Of a DNA stretch of 60,117 nt, positions 7,862 to 17,797 are shown one piece after another. Position numbers and translations under genes: made by a program. Origin of the DNA: Candidatus Anammoxibacter sp. (GTDB taxonomy: Bacteria; Planctomycetota; Brocadiia; Brocadiales; Anammoxibacteraceae); contig JAIQZQ010000026.1 in the NCBI GenBank assembly GCA_021777105.1, positions 1-60,117 of the forward strand, written 5' to 3'. Every line of letters starts with the position of its first letter. Positions within the stretch are counted from its first letter, which is position 1. The notes beneath the pieces are model-generated. The model was not told where the DNA came from and made no database searches. It saw nothing but the letters and a program-made list of their open reading frames with translations.

Positions 7862-9481
7862 ATGAGCGGAGTTGTTACTGCGACTATTTTAAGTGGCGGC
7901 AAAGAGATGAGCCCTGATTATGCGCTCCTTTCCATTGACATTATAAAAGAGGTCAATAGGCTTCCATATGCCGCTATCTCGCTAATTGACGGCGATGCGG
8001 CGAAACAAACCTTTGTGATAAGCGATACGGATTTCTTTAAACCCGGCAAAGAGGTTGAGGTAAAATTAAGGTATGAAGGCGAGGATGATGCCACTGTTTT
8101 TAAAGGCGTTGTGTTAAAACATGGCATTAAATCGAATAAAAACGGCTCTTTTCTGAATCTTGAACTTAAGGACAAGGCAGTTAAGCTTGCATTAGCCGGA
8201 AAATCTTCCATATATAATGATATGACCGACAGCGATATCATTGCCAAGATTATCAATGACAATGGGCTGGATACCGGAAAAATTGAGTCAACCAAAATAA
8301 TCCATAAGGAGATGACGCAGTATCAGTCAACGGATTGGGATTTTATATTGTCGCGCGCGGATGTAAACGGCCTATGGTTAATTACCGATGACGGCGCTAT
8401 AAGCATCAAAGCCCCTAAGGTTACGGGGGACGCTATGCATACTTTTGAAAACGGCGTTGATGACATAATTGATTTTGAGATGGAAGCGGATATCAGCTCG
8501 CAGTATAAAGAGATTGAGGGTTATTCGTGGAGTATTGATGAGCAGGAACTTGAAAGCGCTTCGGCTGATGATGTTTTAATTGGTCAGGGCAATCTGAAAC
8601 CGGCTGATCTTGCTTCAGATATAGGCGCGGATAAGTTGCGGTTAGTTGACGCGGTTTGTCTTGAACAGGATGAAGCCGGAGCATGGGCTAACGCTAAAAT
8701 GATCAAAAGCAGGATGTCCCTGTTAAGGGGAAGGTTTAAGGTGGACGGCAATGCGGATATCAAACCCGGCGATGTGATGGAGGTTAAAGGCGCCGGCGCA
8801 ATGTTTAACGGCAAAACTATTGTCACCGGTGTTCGGCACCAGTTGACTGAGGCCGGGTGGCTGACTGATGTGCAGTTCGGGTTAACTGCAAAATGGTTTG
8901 CAGGCAATAATGATATTGTCATGCCTGGGGCGTCAGGGCTTGTTCCCCCTATAAACGGTATACAGATAGGGGTAGTCGACAAATTTGAAGCCGATCCTGA
9001 AAAGCATTACAGGGTCAAGGTAAAGGCCCCGGCTATTGATGAAAAAGAGGGGCTTATGTGGGCCAGGCAAACCATGCCTGACGCGGGAAATAAACGCGGC
9101 ATTTTTTTTCAGCCTGAAGAAGGCGATGAAGTTGTTCTCGGTTTTTTTAATGACGATCCGCGGCTACCCGTCATACTTGGCTCATTATACAATGGTAAAA
9201 ACGCCCCACCGCTTGAGCCGGAGGATGAAAACAGCGAAAAAGGGTTTGTTACCCGTGAAAAGTTAAAGATACTGTTTAATGATAAAGAGAAATCGGTGAC
9301 GATAAGCTCGCCCTCGGGCAATGAGGTGACCCTTAAGGATGATACAGGCATTAGCCTTAAGGACAAGAATAATAACGAATTTACGCTTGACGATAAAGGC
9401 ATTACTATAAAATCAAGCGCTGATATATCTATTGAAGGCGATAACATCACCATCAAAGGCTCAAAGGTGGATGTGAATTAG
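7862..9481 (+). CDS. VgrG/gp5-like central spike protein (Afp8-like)
   Basis: The protein has 539 residues and trimerises to form the membrane-piercing spike under the tube. Residues 1-360 correspond to the gp27-like ring, including the QSTDWDFILSRADVNGLW segment typical of VgrG. An OB fold follows at about 370-450 (VKVKAPAIDEKEGLMWAR, then EEGDEVVLGFF and LGSLYNG). The last 70 residues are short valine/isoleucine strands ending in ITIKGSKVDVN, a beta-helix needle. No C-terminal toxin extension is present, so cargo must be separate. It starts 7 bases after the adaptor gene. Confidence 0.92.
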   Translation: MSGVVTATILSGGKEMSPDYALLSIDIIKEVNRLPYAAISLIDGDAAKQTFVISDTDFFKPGKEVEVKLRYEGEDDATVFKGVVLKHGIKSNKNGSFLNLELKDKAVKLALAGKSSIYNDMTDSDIIAKIINDNGLDTGKIESTKIIHKEMTQYQSTDWDFILSRADVNGLWLITDDGAISIKAPKVTGDAMHTFENGVDDIIDFEMEADISSQYKEIEGYSWSIDEQELESASADDVLIGQGNLKPADLASDIGADKLRLVDAVCLEQDEAGAWANAKMIKSRMSLLRGRFKVDGNADIKPGDVMEVKGAGAMFNGKTIVTGVRHQLTEAGWLTDVQFGLTAKWFAGNNDIVMPGASGLVPPINGIQIGVVDKFEADPEKHYRVKVKAPAIDEKEGLMWARQTMPDAGNKRGIFFQPEEGDEVVLGFFNDDPRLPVILGSLYNGKNAPPLEPEDENSEKGFVTREKLKILFNDKEKSVTISSPSGNEVTLKDDTGISLKDKNNNEFTLDDKGITIKSSADISIEGDNITIKGSKVDVN

Positions 9482-9483
9482 AG

Positions 9484-9681
9484 CTGAATTAAGAGATTTT
9501 AAATACCCCCTCCCACTATGGGGAGGGGAATTTGGCTTATTAGGCTCGTTTTGGTCTTAATTGTAAACTTAAAAAGCGCCGCCTAATGGGTGAAGTATTG
9601 TAATTAACATTTACATTTAATTCCCCCTCCCTTGATGGGAGGGGTCAGGGGAGGGCGATAAGAATTGCTCAATTTAGGTAA
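9484..9681. repeat. MITE-like repeat family A, copy 1
   Basis: The left end reads GAATTAAGAGATTTTAAATA and the right end GATAAGAATTGCTCAATTTA, so the ends are imperfect inverted repeats. C- and G-rich blocks (CCCCCTCCC and GGGAGGGG) lie inside each end, and an internal AAAAAGCGCCGCC segment is shared with the copy at 41176-41453. The element fills most of the gap between the spike and gp25 genes. Confidence 0.7.
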
Positions 9682-9728
9682 TACAAATAGCAGCATGGGC
9701 TCCCTTGCCTGTGTTTTAACATATTTAG

Positions 9729-9749
9729 GTTGGGTTGAATGAACCCAAC
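9729..9749. repeat. Dispersed hairpin, copy 2 of 4 (GTTGGGTT family)
   Basis: GTTGGGTT pairs with AACCCAAC over a 5-base loop (GAATG). It lies 27 bases before the gp25 gene. Confidence 0.7.
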
Positions 9750-9775
9750 ATGAACATGAAAATTACATTTTAACT

Positions 9776-10192
9776 ATGCATAACAGTAATTCATTTTTAG
9801 GCGCGGGGTGGTCTTTCCCCCCAAGGTTTAGGTGTGACAAAGATACAGGCTCTGTTGAAATGGTGTCAAATGAGGAGGACATACAGGAAAGCCTGAAGAT
9901 TTTACTTTCGACAAGTTTAGGGGAGCGGGTTATGCAACCTGATTATGGTTGCGATCTAAACAACTATCTCTTTGAAGAGATAAGTTACGGTATTATTACC
10001 CGATTGAAGACAATGCTTTCAAAGGCTATTCTCAATCATGAACCACGAATAAACGTCGGCGAGATTATTATATCTGAAAGCAAAGAGGTTCATGGATTAT
10101 TATTGATAAACATTAACTATATCATAAAGTCCACCAATTCAAGGGACAACATGGTGTACCCTTTTTATATTAATGAAGCGACAAATCTATGA
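9776..10192 (+). CDS. GPW/gp25 baseplate wedge protein (Afp9-like)
   Basis: The protein has 138 residues and belongs to the gp25 family, the baseplate component that nucleates sheath assembly. GAGWSFPPRF at the start, the EDIQESLKILLSTSLGERVM helix and QPDYGCDLNNYLFE are the family core (the L-x-T-x-x-G-E-R motif). It lies alone between two repeat-filled gaps of 294 and 92 bp. No strong ribosome site is seen before the ATG. Confidence 0.92.
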   Translation: MHNSNSFLGAGWSFPPRFRCDKDTGSVEMVSNEEDIQESLKILLSTSLGERVMQPDYGCDLNNYLFEEISYGIITRLKTMLSKAILNHEPRINVGEIIISESKEVHGLLLININYIIKSTNSRDNMVYPFYINEATNL

Positions 10193-10221
10193 TAGAGCCG
10201 GCGCCTGTTAAGGATATGTAG

Positions 10222-10243
10222 GTTGGGTTGAATGAAACCCAAC
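10222..10243. repeat. Dispersed hairpin, copy 3 of 4 (GTTGGGTT family)
   Basis: GTTGGGTT pairs with AACCCAAC across GAATGA. The following TTATTTTTGCGCAAGCCCTA repeats the sequence found before the sheath gene at 4191-4210 with one change. Confidence 0.7.
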
Positions 10244-10284
10244 ATGACCAAGTTATTTTTGCGCAAGCCCTAAGGAGTGAATAA

Positions 10285-10839
10285 ATGTATAAACAGACCA
10301 AAAGCGCTAAAAAAGCCGGCTTAACATCAAATAAAGCCGTTGCAGCTAAAACCAGCGCTCAGAACTTAAAGGCAAAGCTTAATCCCGGCAAACTAATTCA
10401 GAGGGCAAAGTTGTCTCCCGGGGCTATAACAGGAAACGACGCAAAAACATTACAGCGCATGGTGGGCAACGGCGCCGTATGCAGTCTTTTAAAGGGCGCG
10501 GATAAAGATGACGGCCAAAAACGGGAAAACATAACCGGCATGCCGGACAATTTAAAAGCCGGAGTTGAATCCCTTTCCGGTATGGATATGTCCGACATCC
10601 GAGTGCATAAGAACTCGCCAAAACCCGCAACCCTACAGGCCCTGGCCTATACGCAGGGCAGCGACATATATGTCTCTCCTGGTCAGGAAAGGCATTTGCC
10701 GCATGAGGCGTGGCATGCCGTGCAACAGAAAGAGGGCAGAGTTCAGCCTACAATGCATATGGACGGCGTTGCTGTTAACGATCAATCGGCTCTTGAAAAC
10801 GAGGCTAGCGTGATGGGGAAAAAGGCTTTTAACGTTTAA
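10285..10839 (+). CDS. Stand-alone DUF4157 putative zinc metallopeptidase
   Basis: The 184-residue protein has a Lys/Ala-rich disordered first 60 residues, then a DUF4157 domain: the MPDNLKAGVESLSGMDMSDI helix, VRVHKNS-like RVHKNSPKPA, ALAYTQGSDIYV and the zinc-binding HEAWH at 140-144 followed by VVQQ-like AVQQKEGRV. DUF4157 is often fused to effectors carried by eCIS; here it stands alone. It could process effectors, serve as a cargo leader or be a cargo itself. AAGGAGTGAATAA gives a good ribosome site, and it sits between the wedge and tip genes. Confidence 0.82.
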   Translation: MYKQTKSAKKAGLTSNKAVAAKTSAQNLKAKLNPGKLIQRAKLSPGAITGNDAKTLQRMVGNGAVCSLLKGADKDDGQKRENITGMPDNLKAGVESLSGMDMSDIRVHKNSPKPATLQALAYTQGSDIYVSPGQERHLPHEAWHAVQQKEGRVQPTMHMDGVAVNDQSALENEASVMGKKAFNV

Positions 10840-10881
10840 ACTTAAATGGGTTAATGATATCTTGCGCAAAAAGGAAATATT

Positions 10882-11316
10882 ATGCCGGATTTTATCCTGA
10901 TAAATGGCGACAAGGCAAACTTTATGCCCGCTTTCGGCCCGGCAACAGTGGTCGTTCAGCCGGGCACGTTGATGGGTAGCGGCAAATCTTCGTTAAACGG
11001 GAAGAAGGTTTGCGTTGACGGAGATGAAAAAAGCGCGCAAGTCCCGGGATGTATGTATATGACGCCGGTCTATTCCATACCAGGAGCCGGAACCTTAAAG
11101 ATTGACGCTCTCGGCGCCGATCAAAAAGCGACTAAAACCAATAGCAACGGCAAGGCGGCGCTGTTAAAGGGCGGCAACTTTACGGCAAAATTTGAAGTGC
11201 AAAATCCGGCTAAACAGCCCCCTCCCGGCCCCGGAGCGCCGATACCGGACAGCTCTCCTCAATATTCAGGAAATGGGACTTTTATTACAACTAATACAAA
11301 GTGGAAAGGCGTATGA
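10882..11316 (+). CDS. PAAR-like spike tip protein (Afp10-like)
   Basis: The 144-residue protein has a Gly-rich beta pattern (FILINGDKANFMPAFGPATV, then QPGTLMGSGK, CVDGDE, VPGCMYM, IPGAGTLKI) typical of the PAAR-like tips that sharpen the VgrG needle in eCIS. A Pro-rich tail (residues about 112-125) precedes a short C-terminus. The last codon overlaps the next gene by 4 bases (ATGA), implying translational coupling with the baseplate gene. AAAAAGGAAATATT precedes the ATG. Confidence 0.8.
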   Translation: MPDFILINGDKANFMPAFGPATVVVQPGTLMGSGKSSLNGKKVCVDGDEKSAQVPGCMYMTPVYSIPGAGTLKIDALGADQKATKTNSNGKAALLKGGNFTAKFEVQNPAKQPPPGPGAPIPDSSPQYSGNGTFITTNTKWKGV

Positions 11317-14300
11317 TTGAAATAATAGCCAATATATTTAAAGACGGAACAAGCCGTAATGAACGTATGCCCGCGGCCCTTGATCACGGATACATCCCGG
11401 TGGATGACCGTTCCGACAGGGAATTGTTGCGTTTTGCAAAGGAGTTTGCGACAAAATTACGTTTTGTTGATAATGACGATAAATGGAACGGCGCGGATTG
11501 GTCTTCATTCTTTGACGGCGATATTGATGAAATGGTTGATTTTATCAATAATCCGGCTAAATACGCAAACAATCAGGATAAGATGGATAGGTTATCACGC
11601 CCTCATCTTGCCCTGTTCTTCACATTTCTTAAATTGCTTCATTACCCGCAGGCGCAGTTTCGCGAGCTCTCAAAGAGATATATTGATTTCTATTATAAAG
11701 ATGTATTAAAGATACAAAAACGAGCCCCCCTGCCGGACCGGGTCAATGTGGTTTTTGAACTTAAACCGGGCGTGTATGAGCGCCTGATAAAAAAAGGAAC
11801 CCTTTTAAACGCGGGCAAGGACAGCCTTGGCAATATTCTTTCATATGCCGTTGACCGGGACCTTGTATTAAACAGGGCATATATCTCGGATATTAAAACT
11901 CTCTTTGCCGGCAAAAGGTATATCGGCCTTAAATCAATACATGAAAAATATAATAAAACAGATCAGGGATTTGAGAAAATGATCTGTTGGGCTCTTGGCA
12001 GCCCCGACCAGGGCAACAATCTCCCCAAATATCCAAATAACTCTACAAATGGTCAGGAAGTAGATTTGTTGTTTTTACAAAATCTGAATAAAAAGATAAA
12101 AGGCAAAGAAGAAAACGACATTGATGCCGGCGACCGGCAGTACATTTTGAATCAGCTGGGATTTGCGTCAATTGATGATTTTGCTTATTGTATAAATACA
12201 CAAAAGCGCCAGATAGACGCGCAAAAACGCAATAGAAGCATTAACTTGCCTGATGAAGAGGAGTGGGCCAAGGCATATGATTATATTAACACAGCGTTTC
12301 GAAAACGCATCACTCTGTTGAGGCGAAACACGCTTAGAGATATTTTCCTTGATACTGCAAACAGCGATAAAAATGAGACGTTCACAAGAATGATGCTATT
12401 CGCGCTTGGCGATCCCGCTCCATATGACCCGCTTCCCGTGGATATGCCGGATGGTTTAAACACTCCTGATGACTTCTTTAAAGGACTGTCCGGTCAGGCG
12501 GCGCGTCAGTATGTAAATGAGTCGCTTTACATGAGCGTTGATGATTTTCATGCTATTATGAATGTAAAAAATGAATGTATAGAAAATCCTTTGGCAAAAG
12601 ATTGGGATGAGGTTTATCTTTTACTGGAAAAAGCCCAAACCAGAAAAAGGAATTTTACATTTCCACATGTTGGCAGGGAAGAGGCAGGCAACATCTATGC
12701 CGACTCATTGCTTGAGGCAAAAAAAGCCAATGAGAAGCCGCCTAGATTTAAGGCATTTGGGCGTGAATTGACGGGAACAATGGGCGCTGATACTCCCGGT
12801 TTTGCCGTTGCATCGCCGCTATTTCTGTTAAACGAAGGAAGCCGTGTTATTACAATAACCATCGAATGCGAAAAAGGCTCTTTTGATCAAGAAAAGGCAA
12901 ACAATGTTTTAAATGAAAAGGAGAAAAGGCCTTTTGATGTTCTCCTTAGCAGCGCCGGCAAATTAATTAACCCGGTTTCAGTGGATATTCAATGCGGCAA
13001 TTATGTTGTTGAAAAAGAGGAAGCCGTCTTTCAGCAAGCCGCGCCGGTCAATAAACAATCAAACATCTTAACAACTGAAACCATTAAATTTAAGGAAGAG
13101 GATGTCAATGGATACATCTCTACAGATCAGGGTGAACTCTATCGTATTGATAAATTAATCAGCGAGAATGAGGCGCTACTAACATACACAGGCAAAGTGG
13201 ACACAGTGGATGCCCAAAAAGGCCTTTATAAAAAATTTAATCAATCATCTATATATCTTAATTCTTTGCAATTTCGCATAACTCTTGATGAAAACGTTCC
13301 GGCCATACGCCATTGCAGCCCCGAGATTAGCGGCATTAACACCCAATGGCCGGTTGTTAAGATCATGTTGAAATGTTTCCGGACTAAAATAAATTTGTCC
13401 GGGTATGCGACCCATTATGACATTTTTAAACGCATTCGTATTAATAAAGCGCGTATTGTAATTGAAGCAAGTAATCTTAGAGAGCTTGTTTTACGAAACG
13501 ATACAGCCCTCATTAATCCTAAGTCGCCGTTTGAACCTTTTGGCAATGCCCCTGTCTCAGGTTCCGGGTTCTATTTTGCTAATCCTGAGATTTGCCTGAA
13601 GAAGCTCGACCGTTTATCTATTAACCCTCAATGGAAGGGATTACCCGGGAATTTCGGGGAATATTATGAGGCATATACACAAAGCGGTCTTGTTGGAGCC
13701 GGCGATATATCAAAGGAGAGTTTTGCCGCCTCAATAAAAATGTTTAATAACAGATGTTGGAATGATGTTGAACCGGGTCTGCGGCTTTTTGAGCCAACCC
13801 TTAAAGCCCTTAAATTCGATGTTCATAATTATACCGCCCTGCCGTCTTCCCCGGATTTAAATAGCAACGATCCTTTTGACATGCAGCGATATTTTAAGCT
13901 GGAGTTGGGCGATCAGGATTTCCTCCATAATATATACCCAATGGCGCTTAATAAATGCGCCCAGGTTTCAGCTAAAGAGCTGTCAACAATTCAGTTGACC
14001 CCTGAGGAGACCGCGCTTAAAGGCCTTCAGGTATACCCGCCGTTTACGCCGAAAATTAACGGCTTTTCAGTGGATTATTCAGCGTCTGCGGATATAGATT
14101 TAATGAAAGACATGAATGTTGGAGAAGAAGAATGCATTCGGGATGATATCCGTCTTTATAGAGTGGATGCGTTTGGATGCGGCGACCTTATTTTGGGCAA
14201 TGATCGTGATTCAGGCGCGGATAAAGACGCTGTAATAAAGAGCAACTACATGTTGCCGCAACACAATGATGAAGGAAATATATTTATAGGCATTCGCGAC

Positions 14301-15599
14301 GTTAAACCAAGGCAAGAGGTGTCTATATTGTTCCAGTTTGTCGCGGGCAGCGGCGTAGCTGAGCTAAAGTTGCCTGAATTAAGCTGGATGTATTTGAGTG
14401 AAAATGGATGGCGTGATTTTGAAAAGATACATATCATTTCAGATACAACTAACGGATTTGTCGATTCCGGTATTATTAGATTTGAGATCCCGCATGATAT
14501 ATCGTTCAGCAATATGTTGATGCCTGTTGACAGGATGTGGATAAAGGCGTCATCAGCCCGTAACAGCGAGGCTTTTCCTGATTTAGTGGATGTTAGAACT
14601 CAGGCGGCCACGGCGGTTTTTAAAGATAATAATAACGCATTGGACCATTTAGAGAAACCGCTCGCATCAGGTTCCATAAAAAAAACGGTCACAAAGGACG
14701 CTGATATACAAAATATATTTCAACCTTATAGCTCTTTTAATGGAAGGATGCGGGAGGATGCGGCTTCATACTATATAAGAGCCGGCGAAAGGCTGAGGCA
14801 TAAACAGCGCGCTGTAACCTCATGGGATTATGAGCGTATGGTTCTCGACCGGTTCCCGGAGATTTATAAGGTAAAATGCCTGGGCGGATCATTTGTTAAT
14901 GATGTCCACGACATAAAAGATATAGATTCTGATATATGCGCGGGCGCTAATGATAACGCAAACGTCACAATAGTGGTCATACCGGACATATCGCACAGAA
15001 CGCCCTTTTATCCCTTAGAGCCTAAAGCGCATGCTAATCTGCTGAAAAGGATTGAAATGTTTTTAAAGGAATCAACATCGCCGTTTATAAACATAGCAAT
15101 CAAAAACCCGAATTACGAACAGGTTAAATACAGGATAGGCGCGCGGTTTAAAAAGGGATATGAGGATGGGTACTATCTTAACGAATTGAATGACGATCTT
15201 AAACGGTTCTTGTCGCCATGGGCTTATGGGGGGCAAAACGGCATCGTGTTCGGAGGTTGCATTCATAATTCAAAGGTGATCCATTTTCTCGAAAAAAGGC
15301 CATATATCGACTATATTGCAAATCTCAAATTAATCAAACAAAACCTCTCTAATTCCAAAGCGCAAAGTTATGCAAACATTGATGATTCAAATGTTGCTTA
15401 TGTTCAAAGGCCTGATTCCATTCTCGTCTCGGCGGAAGCTCATATTATTGACGTAATTTCAACGGAATTTTATAACGAAGAGGAGTTTGAGGGTATTGGT
15501 TATATGATAATAGGCGAGGATTTTGAGATTGGCAAAGGCAAACCCATTTTTGACAGCGTGGGATTCATGACTATCGGAAGCGATTTTAAGGTAAGATAA
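11313..15599 (+). CDS. Baseplate protein J-like giant subunit (Afp11-like)
   Basis: At 1428 residues this is the largest part of the baseplate; the family forms the wedge arms that tie sheath, spike and fibres together. The N-terminus has the DRELLRFAKEFATKLRFVDN motif seen in Afp11 relatives, and the C-terminal third holds the gpJ-like part (RHKQRAVTSWDYERMVLDRF, then VVIPD and LLKRIEMFL). The middle is long and poorly conserved. I choose ATG 11313 over the GTG at 11301 because GGAAAGG sits just before it and it forms an ATGA overlap with the tip gene. Confidence 0.9.
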   Translation: MIEIIANIFKDGTSRNERMPAALDHGYIPVDDRSDRELLRFAKEFATKLRFVDNDDKWNGADWSSFFDGDIDEMVDFINNPAKYANNQDKMDRLSRPHLALFFTFLKLLHYPQAQFRELSKRYIDFYYKDVLKIQKRAPLPDRVNVVFELKPGVYERLIKKGTLLNAGKDSLGNILSYAVDRDLVLNRAYISDIKTLFAGKRYIGLKSIHEKYNKTDQGFEKMICWALGSPDQGNNLPKYPNNSTNGQEVDLLFLQNLNKKIKGKEENDIDAGDRQYILNQLGFASIDDFAYCINTQKRQIDAQKRNRSINLPDEEEWAKAYDYINTAFRKRITLLRRNTLRDIFLDTANSDKNETFTRMMLFALGDPAPYDPLPVDMPDGLNTPDDFFKGLSGQAARQYVNESLYMSVDDFHAIMNVKNECIENPLAKDWDEVYLLLEKAQTRKRNFTFPHVGREEAGNIYADSLLEAKKANEKPPRFKAFGRELTGTMGADTPGFAVASPLFLLNEGSRVITITIECEKGSFDQEKANNVLNEKEKRPFDVLLSSAGKLINPVSVDIQCGNYVVEKEEAVFQQAAPVNKQSNILTTETIKFKEEDVNGYISTDQGELYRIDKLISENEALLTYTGKVDTVDAQKGLYKKFNQSSIYLNSLQFRITLDENVPAIRHCSPEISGINTQWPVVKIMLKCFRTKINLSGYATHYDIFKRIRINKARIVIEASNLRELVLRNDTALINPKSPFEPFGNAPVSGSGFYFANPEICLKKLDRLSINPQWKGLPGNFGEYYEAYTQSGLVGAGDISKESFAASIKMFNNRCWNDVEPGLRLFEPTLKALKFDVHNYTALPSSPDLNSNDPFDMQRYFKLELGDQDFLHNIYPMALNKCAQVSAKELSTIQLTPEETALKGLQVYPPFTPKINGFSVDYSASADIDLMKDMNVGEEECIRDDIRLYRVDAFGCGDLILGNDRDSGADKDAVIKSNYMLPQHNDEGNIFIGIRDVKPRQEVSILFQFVAGSGVAELKLPELSWMYLSENGWRDFEKIHIISDTTNGFVDSGIIRFEIPHDISFSNMLMPVDRMWIKASSARNSEAFPDLVDVRTQAATAVFKDNNNALDHLEKPLASGSIKKTVTKDADIQNIFQPYSSFNGRMREDAASYYIRAGERLRHKQRAVTSWDYERMVLDRFPEIYKVKCLGGSFVNDVHDIKDIDSDICAGANDNANVTIVVIPDISHRTPFYPLEPKAHANLLKRIEMFLKESTSPFINIAIKNPNYEQVKYRIGARFKKGYEDGYYLNELNDDLKRFLSPWAYGGQNGIVFGGCIHNSKVIHFLEKRPYIDYIANLKLIKQNLSNSKAQSYANIDDSNVAYVQRPDSILVSAEAHIIDVISTEFYNEEEFEGIGYMIIGEDFEIGKGKPIFDSVGFMTIGSDFKVR

Positions 15600-15618
15600 T
15601 TTTTTAAGGAGGCAAAAA

Positions 15619-17778
15619 ATGGCCGGTAAAAAATCAAGAAAACAACTAGTGACAACATTTCAACAGGGAGCTAAACCATCAGGCGCTGATTTTTACGATT
15701 TTATTGAATCTGTAATTAATATTAATGATGACGGCATTGAAAGGCCGGCCGGGACTGATCAGCCTTTAACGATTTCAGATAAAGGAACAAATGGAAACCT
15801 GCTGGATTTTCAAATGGACAAACAATTGACCTGGCGCATTAATCAGAAACCGGAGGGAGCCGCAAATCCTGGGCTTAATTTTGAGACATCCGCCGAAGAG
15901 AGCAAGCTGTTTATTGAAAGCGCAAGCGGCAATGTTGGCATTGGCACGCCAACCCCAGCGCATAAGTTAGAGGTAAACGGCGACACTAATCTTAAAGGCG
16001 ATCTGTATATCGATGGCTCAATTTATTTTAAAAGCATGAACAGGCAGATGCTTAATTTGTGGACTAAACAATTAGGCATAGGAATACAAGGCGCAACACA
16101 ATATTTTCGCACGAGCGAGAACTTTGCCTGGTATAGAGAAGGCGTTCATAATGATGGACGCCTAAACCCAGGTGGCGGAACGCCTTTAATGGTTATTACT
16201 AATGATAATGTGGGTATAGGCACAACCGAGCCTGCGCATAAGTTAGATGTGAATGGAGATGTAGGATATACCGGAAAACTAAACCGTCTTGATGTGGCCG
16301 ATTACGCAGGAGCAACTGTTGGAGCGCATGATTTTTGGTTTGGTCATTCTACGCGAAGAGGAGAGCCCGGCAGGGCGCTTGTAGATAATGGACCAACTTT
16401 AGAATTAAACTATGCTAATGATTGGCCGGGTGGTGTTATAACCGGGAAATTGACGGTTGATTCAATTGATTTTAATCAAAATACTCAGCAAAAACTTAAT
16501 TTGTGGACCGCGCAATATGGCATAGGAGTGCAAGGCGCCACCCAATATTTTCGTACGAGTAGCAATTTTGGCTTTTATAAAGGTGGCATTCATGATGATG
16601 GTCCACTAAACCCTGGAGCCGGCGGAAAAACATTACTGGAAATAAAAGATGATTGGGAGGGTAACGCAACAACTATTAATGTTCCTGGTGATGGTAAACG
16701 AATGCATATCACAGGAGGTGAGCGCCTTTATCTGTTGAATAAAGACGGAGTGTTTATATCTAATGCCTGGGGAGGGAATGGTAATCTTACGGTAGACGGA
16801 CCATTCGTTGCAAATGGCGATGCGCGTTTTGCAGGCAATCTATCAGCTGGAGGCTCAATTAATTTTGGCGGTCAAGGTGGACAGGTGCTTAATTTGTACG
16901 ACACAAGTTATGGCATCGGAATACAAGCGAACACACAATATTTTCGTACAGGAGCATATTTTGCCTGGTATCGAGGAGGTTCTCATGCGGGAGGATCGCT
17001 AGAGCCTGGAAAGGGCGGTGTGCCTTTAATGGTAATTAAAGATGATTGTGTAGGAATAGGCACAACCACGCCTGCGCATAAGTTAGATGTAAGTGGCGAT
17101 GCGTGTTTTACAGGTAATCTATCAATTGGGGAAGAAGGTTCAATTAATTTTGCCGGTGAAGGTCGGCAGATGCTTAATTTGTGGCGAAGCAATTATGGCA
17201 TTGGCATACAAAGTTACACACAATATTTCCGTTCGGATAAAAATTTTGCCTGGTATCAAGGAGGAGCTCATGATAATGGAGAAGTAAATCCTGGAGACGG
17301 CGGAATAGAATTAATGCGACTTCAAAATTATAGAAATGGAGAAGTAAATGAAACACTCATTTCTACACCTAATCGAATGTATATCAATGGAGGTGAACGC
17401 CTTTATCTATTGCACAAAGATGGGGTGTTTATAACTGGCGATTGGGGAGGGAATGGTAATCTTACAGTAACGGGATTGTTCCAAAATTCTTCCAGAAAAT
17501 TAAAAGAGAACATTAGCTCTTTTTCCGTTAAGGAGGCTTTGAGAATATTTAAGCAGCTTAATCCCGTAAAATTTAATCTGAAAAATGATGATAAAAAGGA
17601 GTTGCGTCTGGGTTTTATTGCAGAGGACACCCCTGATCAGGTCGCATCGGAGAAAAAGGACGCAGTCAACATAAACCATATTGTCACAGTGTTAACAAAA
17701 GTTGTACAGGATCAGCAATCAAAGATATCTGAACTTCAGGATAAAATGAACGCAATAAATTCTTTAAACACAATTTAA
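15619..17778 (+). CDS. Tail fibre with repeats and C-terminal S74 intramolecular chaperone
   Basis: The 719-residue protein is the likely receptor-binding fibre. The first 90 residues (KSRKQLVTTFQQGAKPSG, FYDFIESVIN) probably dock on the baseplate. The shaft carries VGIGT-x-x-PAHKL beta motifs and four copies of a module containing QMLNLW, GIGIQ, TQYFR and FAWY at roughly 16042, 16490, 16880 and 17160. The last 95 residues are a peptidase S74 self-cleaving chaperone: SSRKLKENI, with candidate Ser624/Lys629, then GFIAED and a C-terminal coiled coil. Such chaperones trimerise fibres and then cut themselves off. AAGGAGG precedes the start. Confidence 0.85.
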   Translation: MAGKKSRKQLVTTFQQGAKPSGADFYDFIESVININDDGIERPAGTDQPLTISDKGTNGNLLDFQMDKQLTWRINQKPEGAANPGLNFETSAEESKLFIESASGNVGIGTPTPAHKLEVNGDTNLKGDLYIDGSIYFKSMNRQMLNLWTKQLGIGIQGATQYFRTSENFAWYREGVHNDGRLNPGGGTPLMVITNDNVGIGTTEPAHKLDVNGDVGYTGKLNRLDVADYAGATVGAHDFWFGHSTRRGEPGRALVDNGPTLELNYANDWPGGVITGKLTVDSIDFNQNTQQKLNLWTAQYGIGVQGATQYFRTSSNFGFYKGGIHDDGPLNPGAGGKTLLEIKDDWEGNATTINVPGDGKRMHITGGERLYLLNKDGVFISNAWGGNGNLTVDGPFVANGDARFAGNLSAGGSINFGGQGGQVLNLYDTSYGIGIQANTQYFRTGAYFAWYRGGSHAGGSLEPGKGGVPLMVIKDDCVGIGTTTPAHKLDVSGDACFTGNLSIGEEGSINFAGEGRQMLNLWRSNYGIGIQSYTQYFRSDKNFAWYQGGAHDNGEVNPGDGGIELMRLQNYRNGEVNETLISTPNRMYINGGERLYLLHKDGVFITGDWGGNGNLTVTGLFQNSSRKLKENISSFSVKEALRIFKQLNPVKFNLKNDDKKELRLGFIAEDTPDQVASEKKDAVNINHIVTVLTKVVQDQQSKISELQDKMNAINSLNTI

Positions 17779-17797
17779 CCAAAATGAGGTAAAAATA

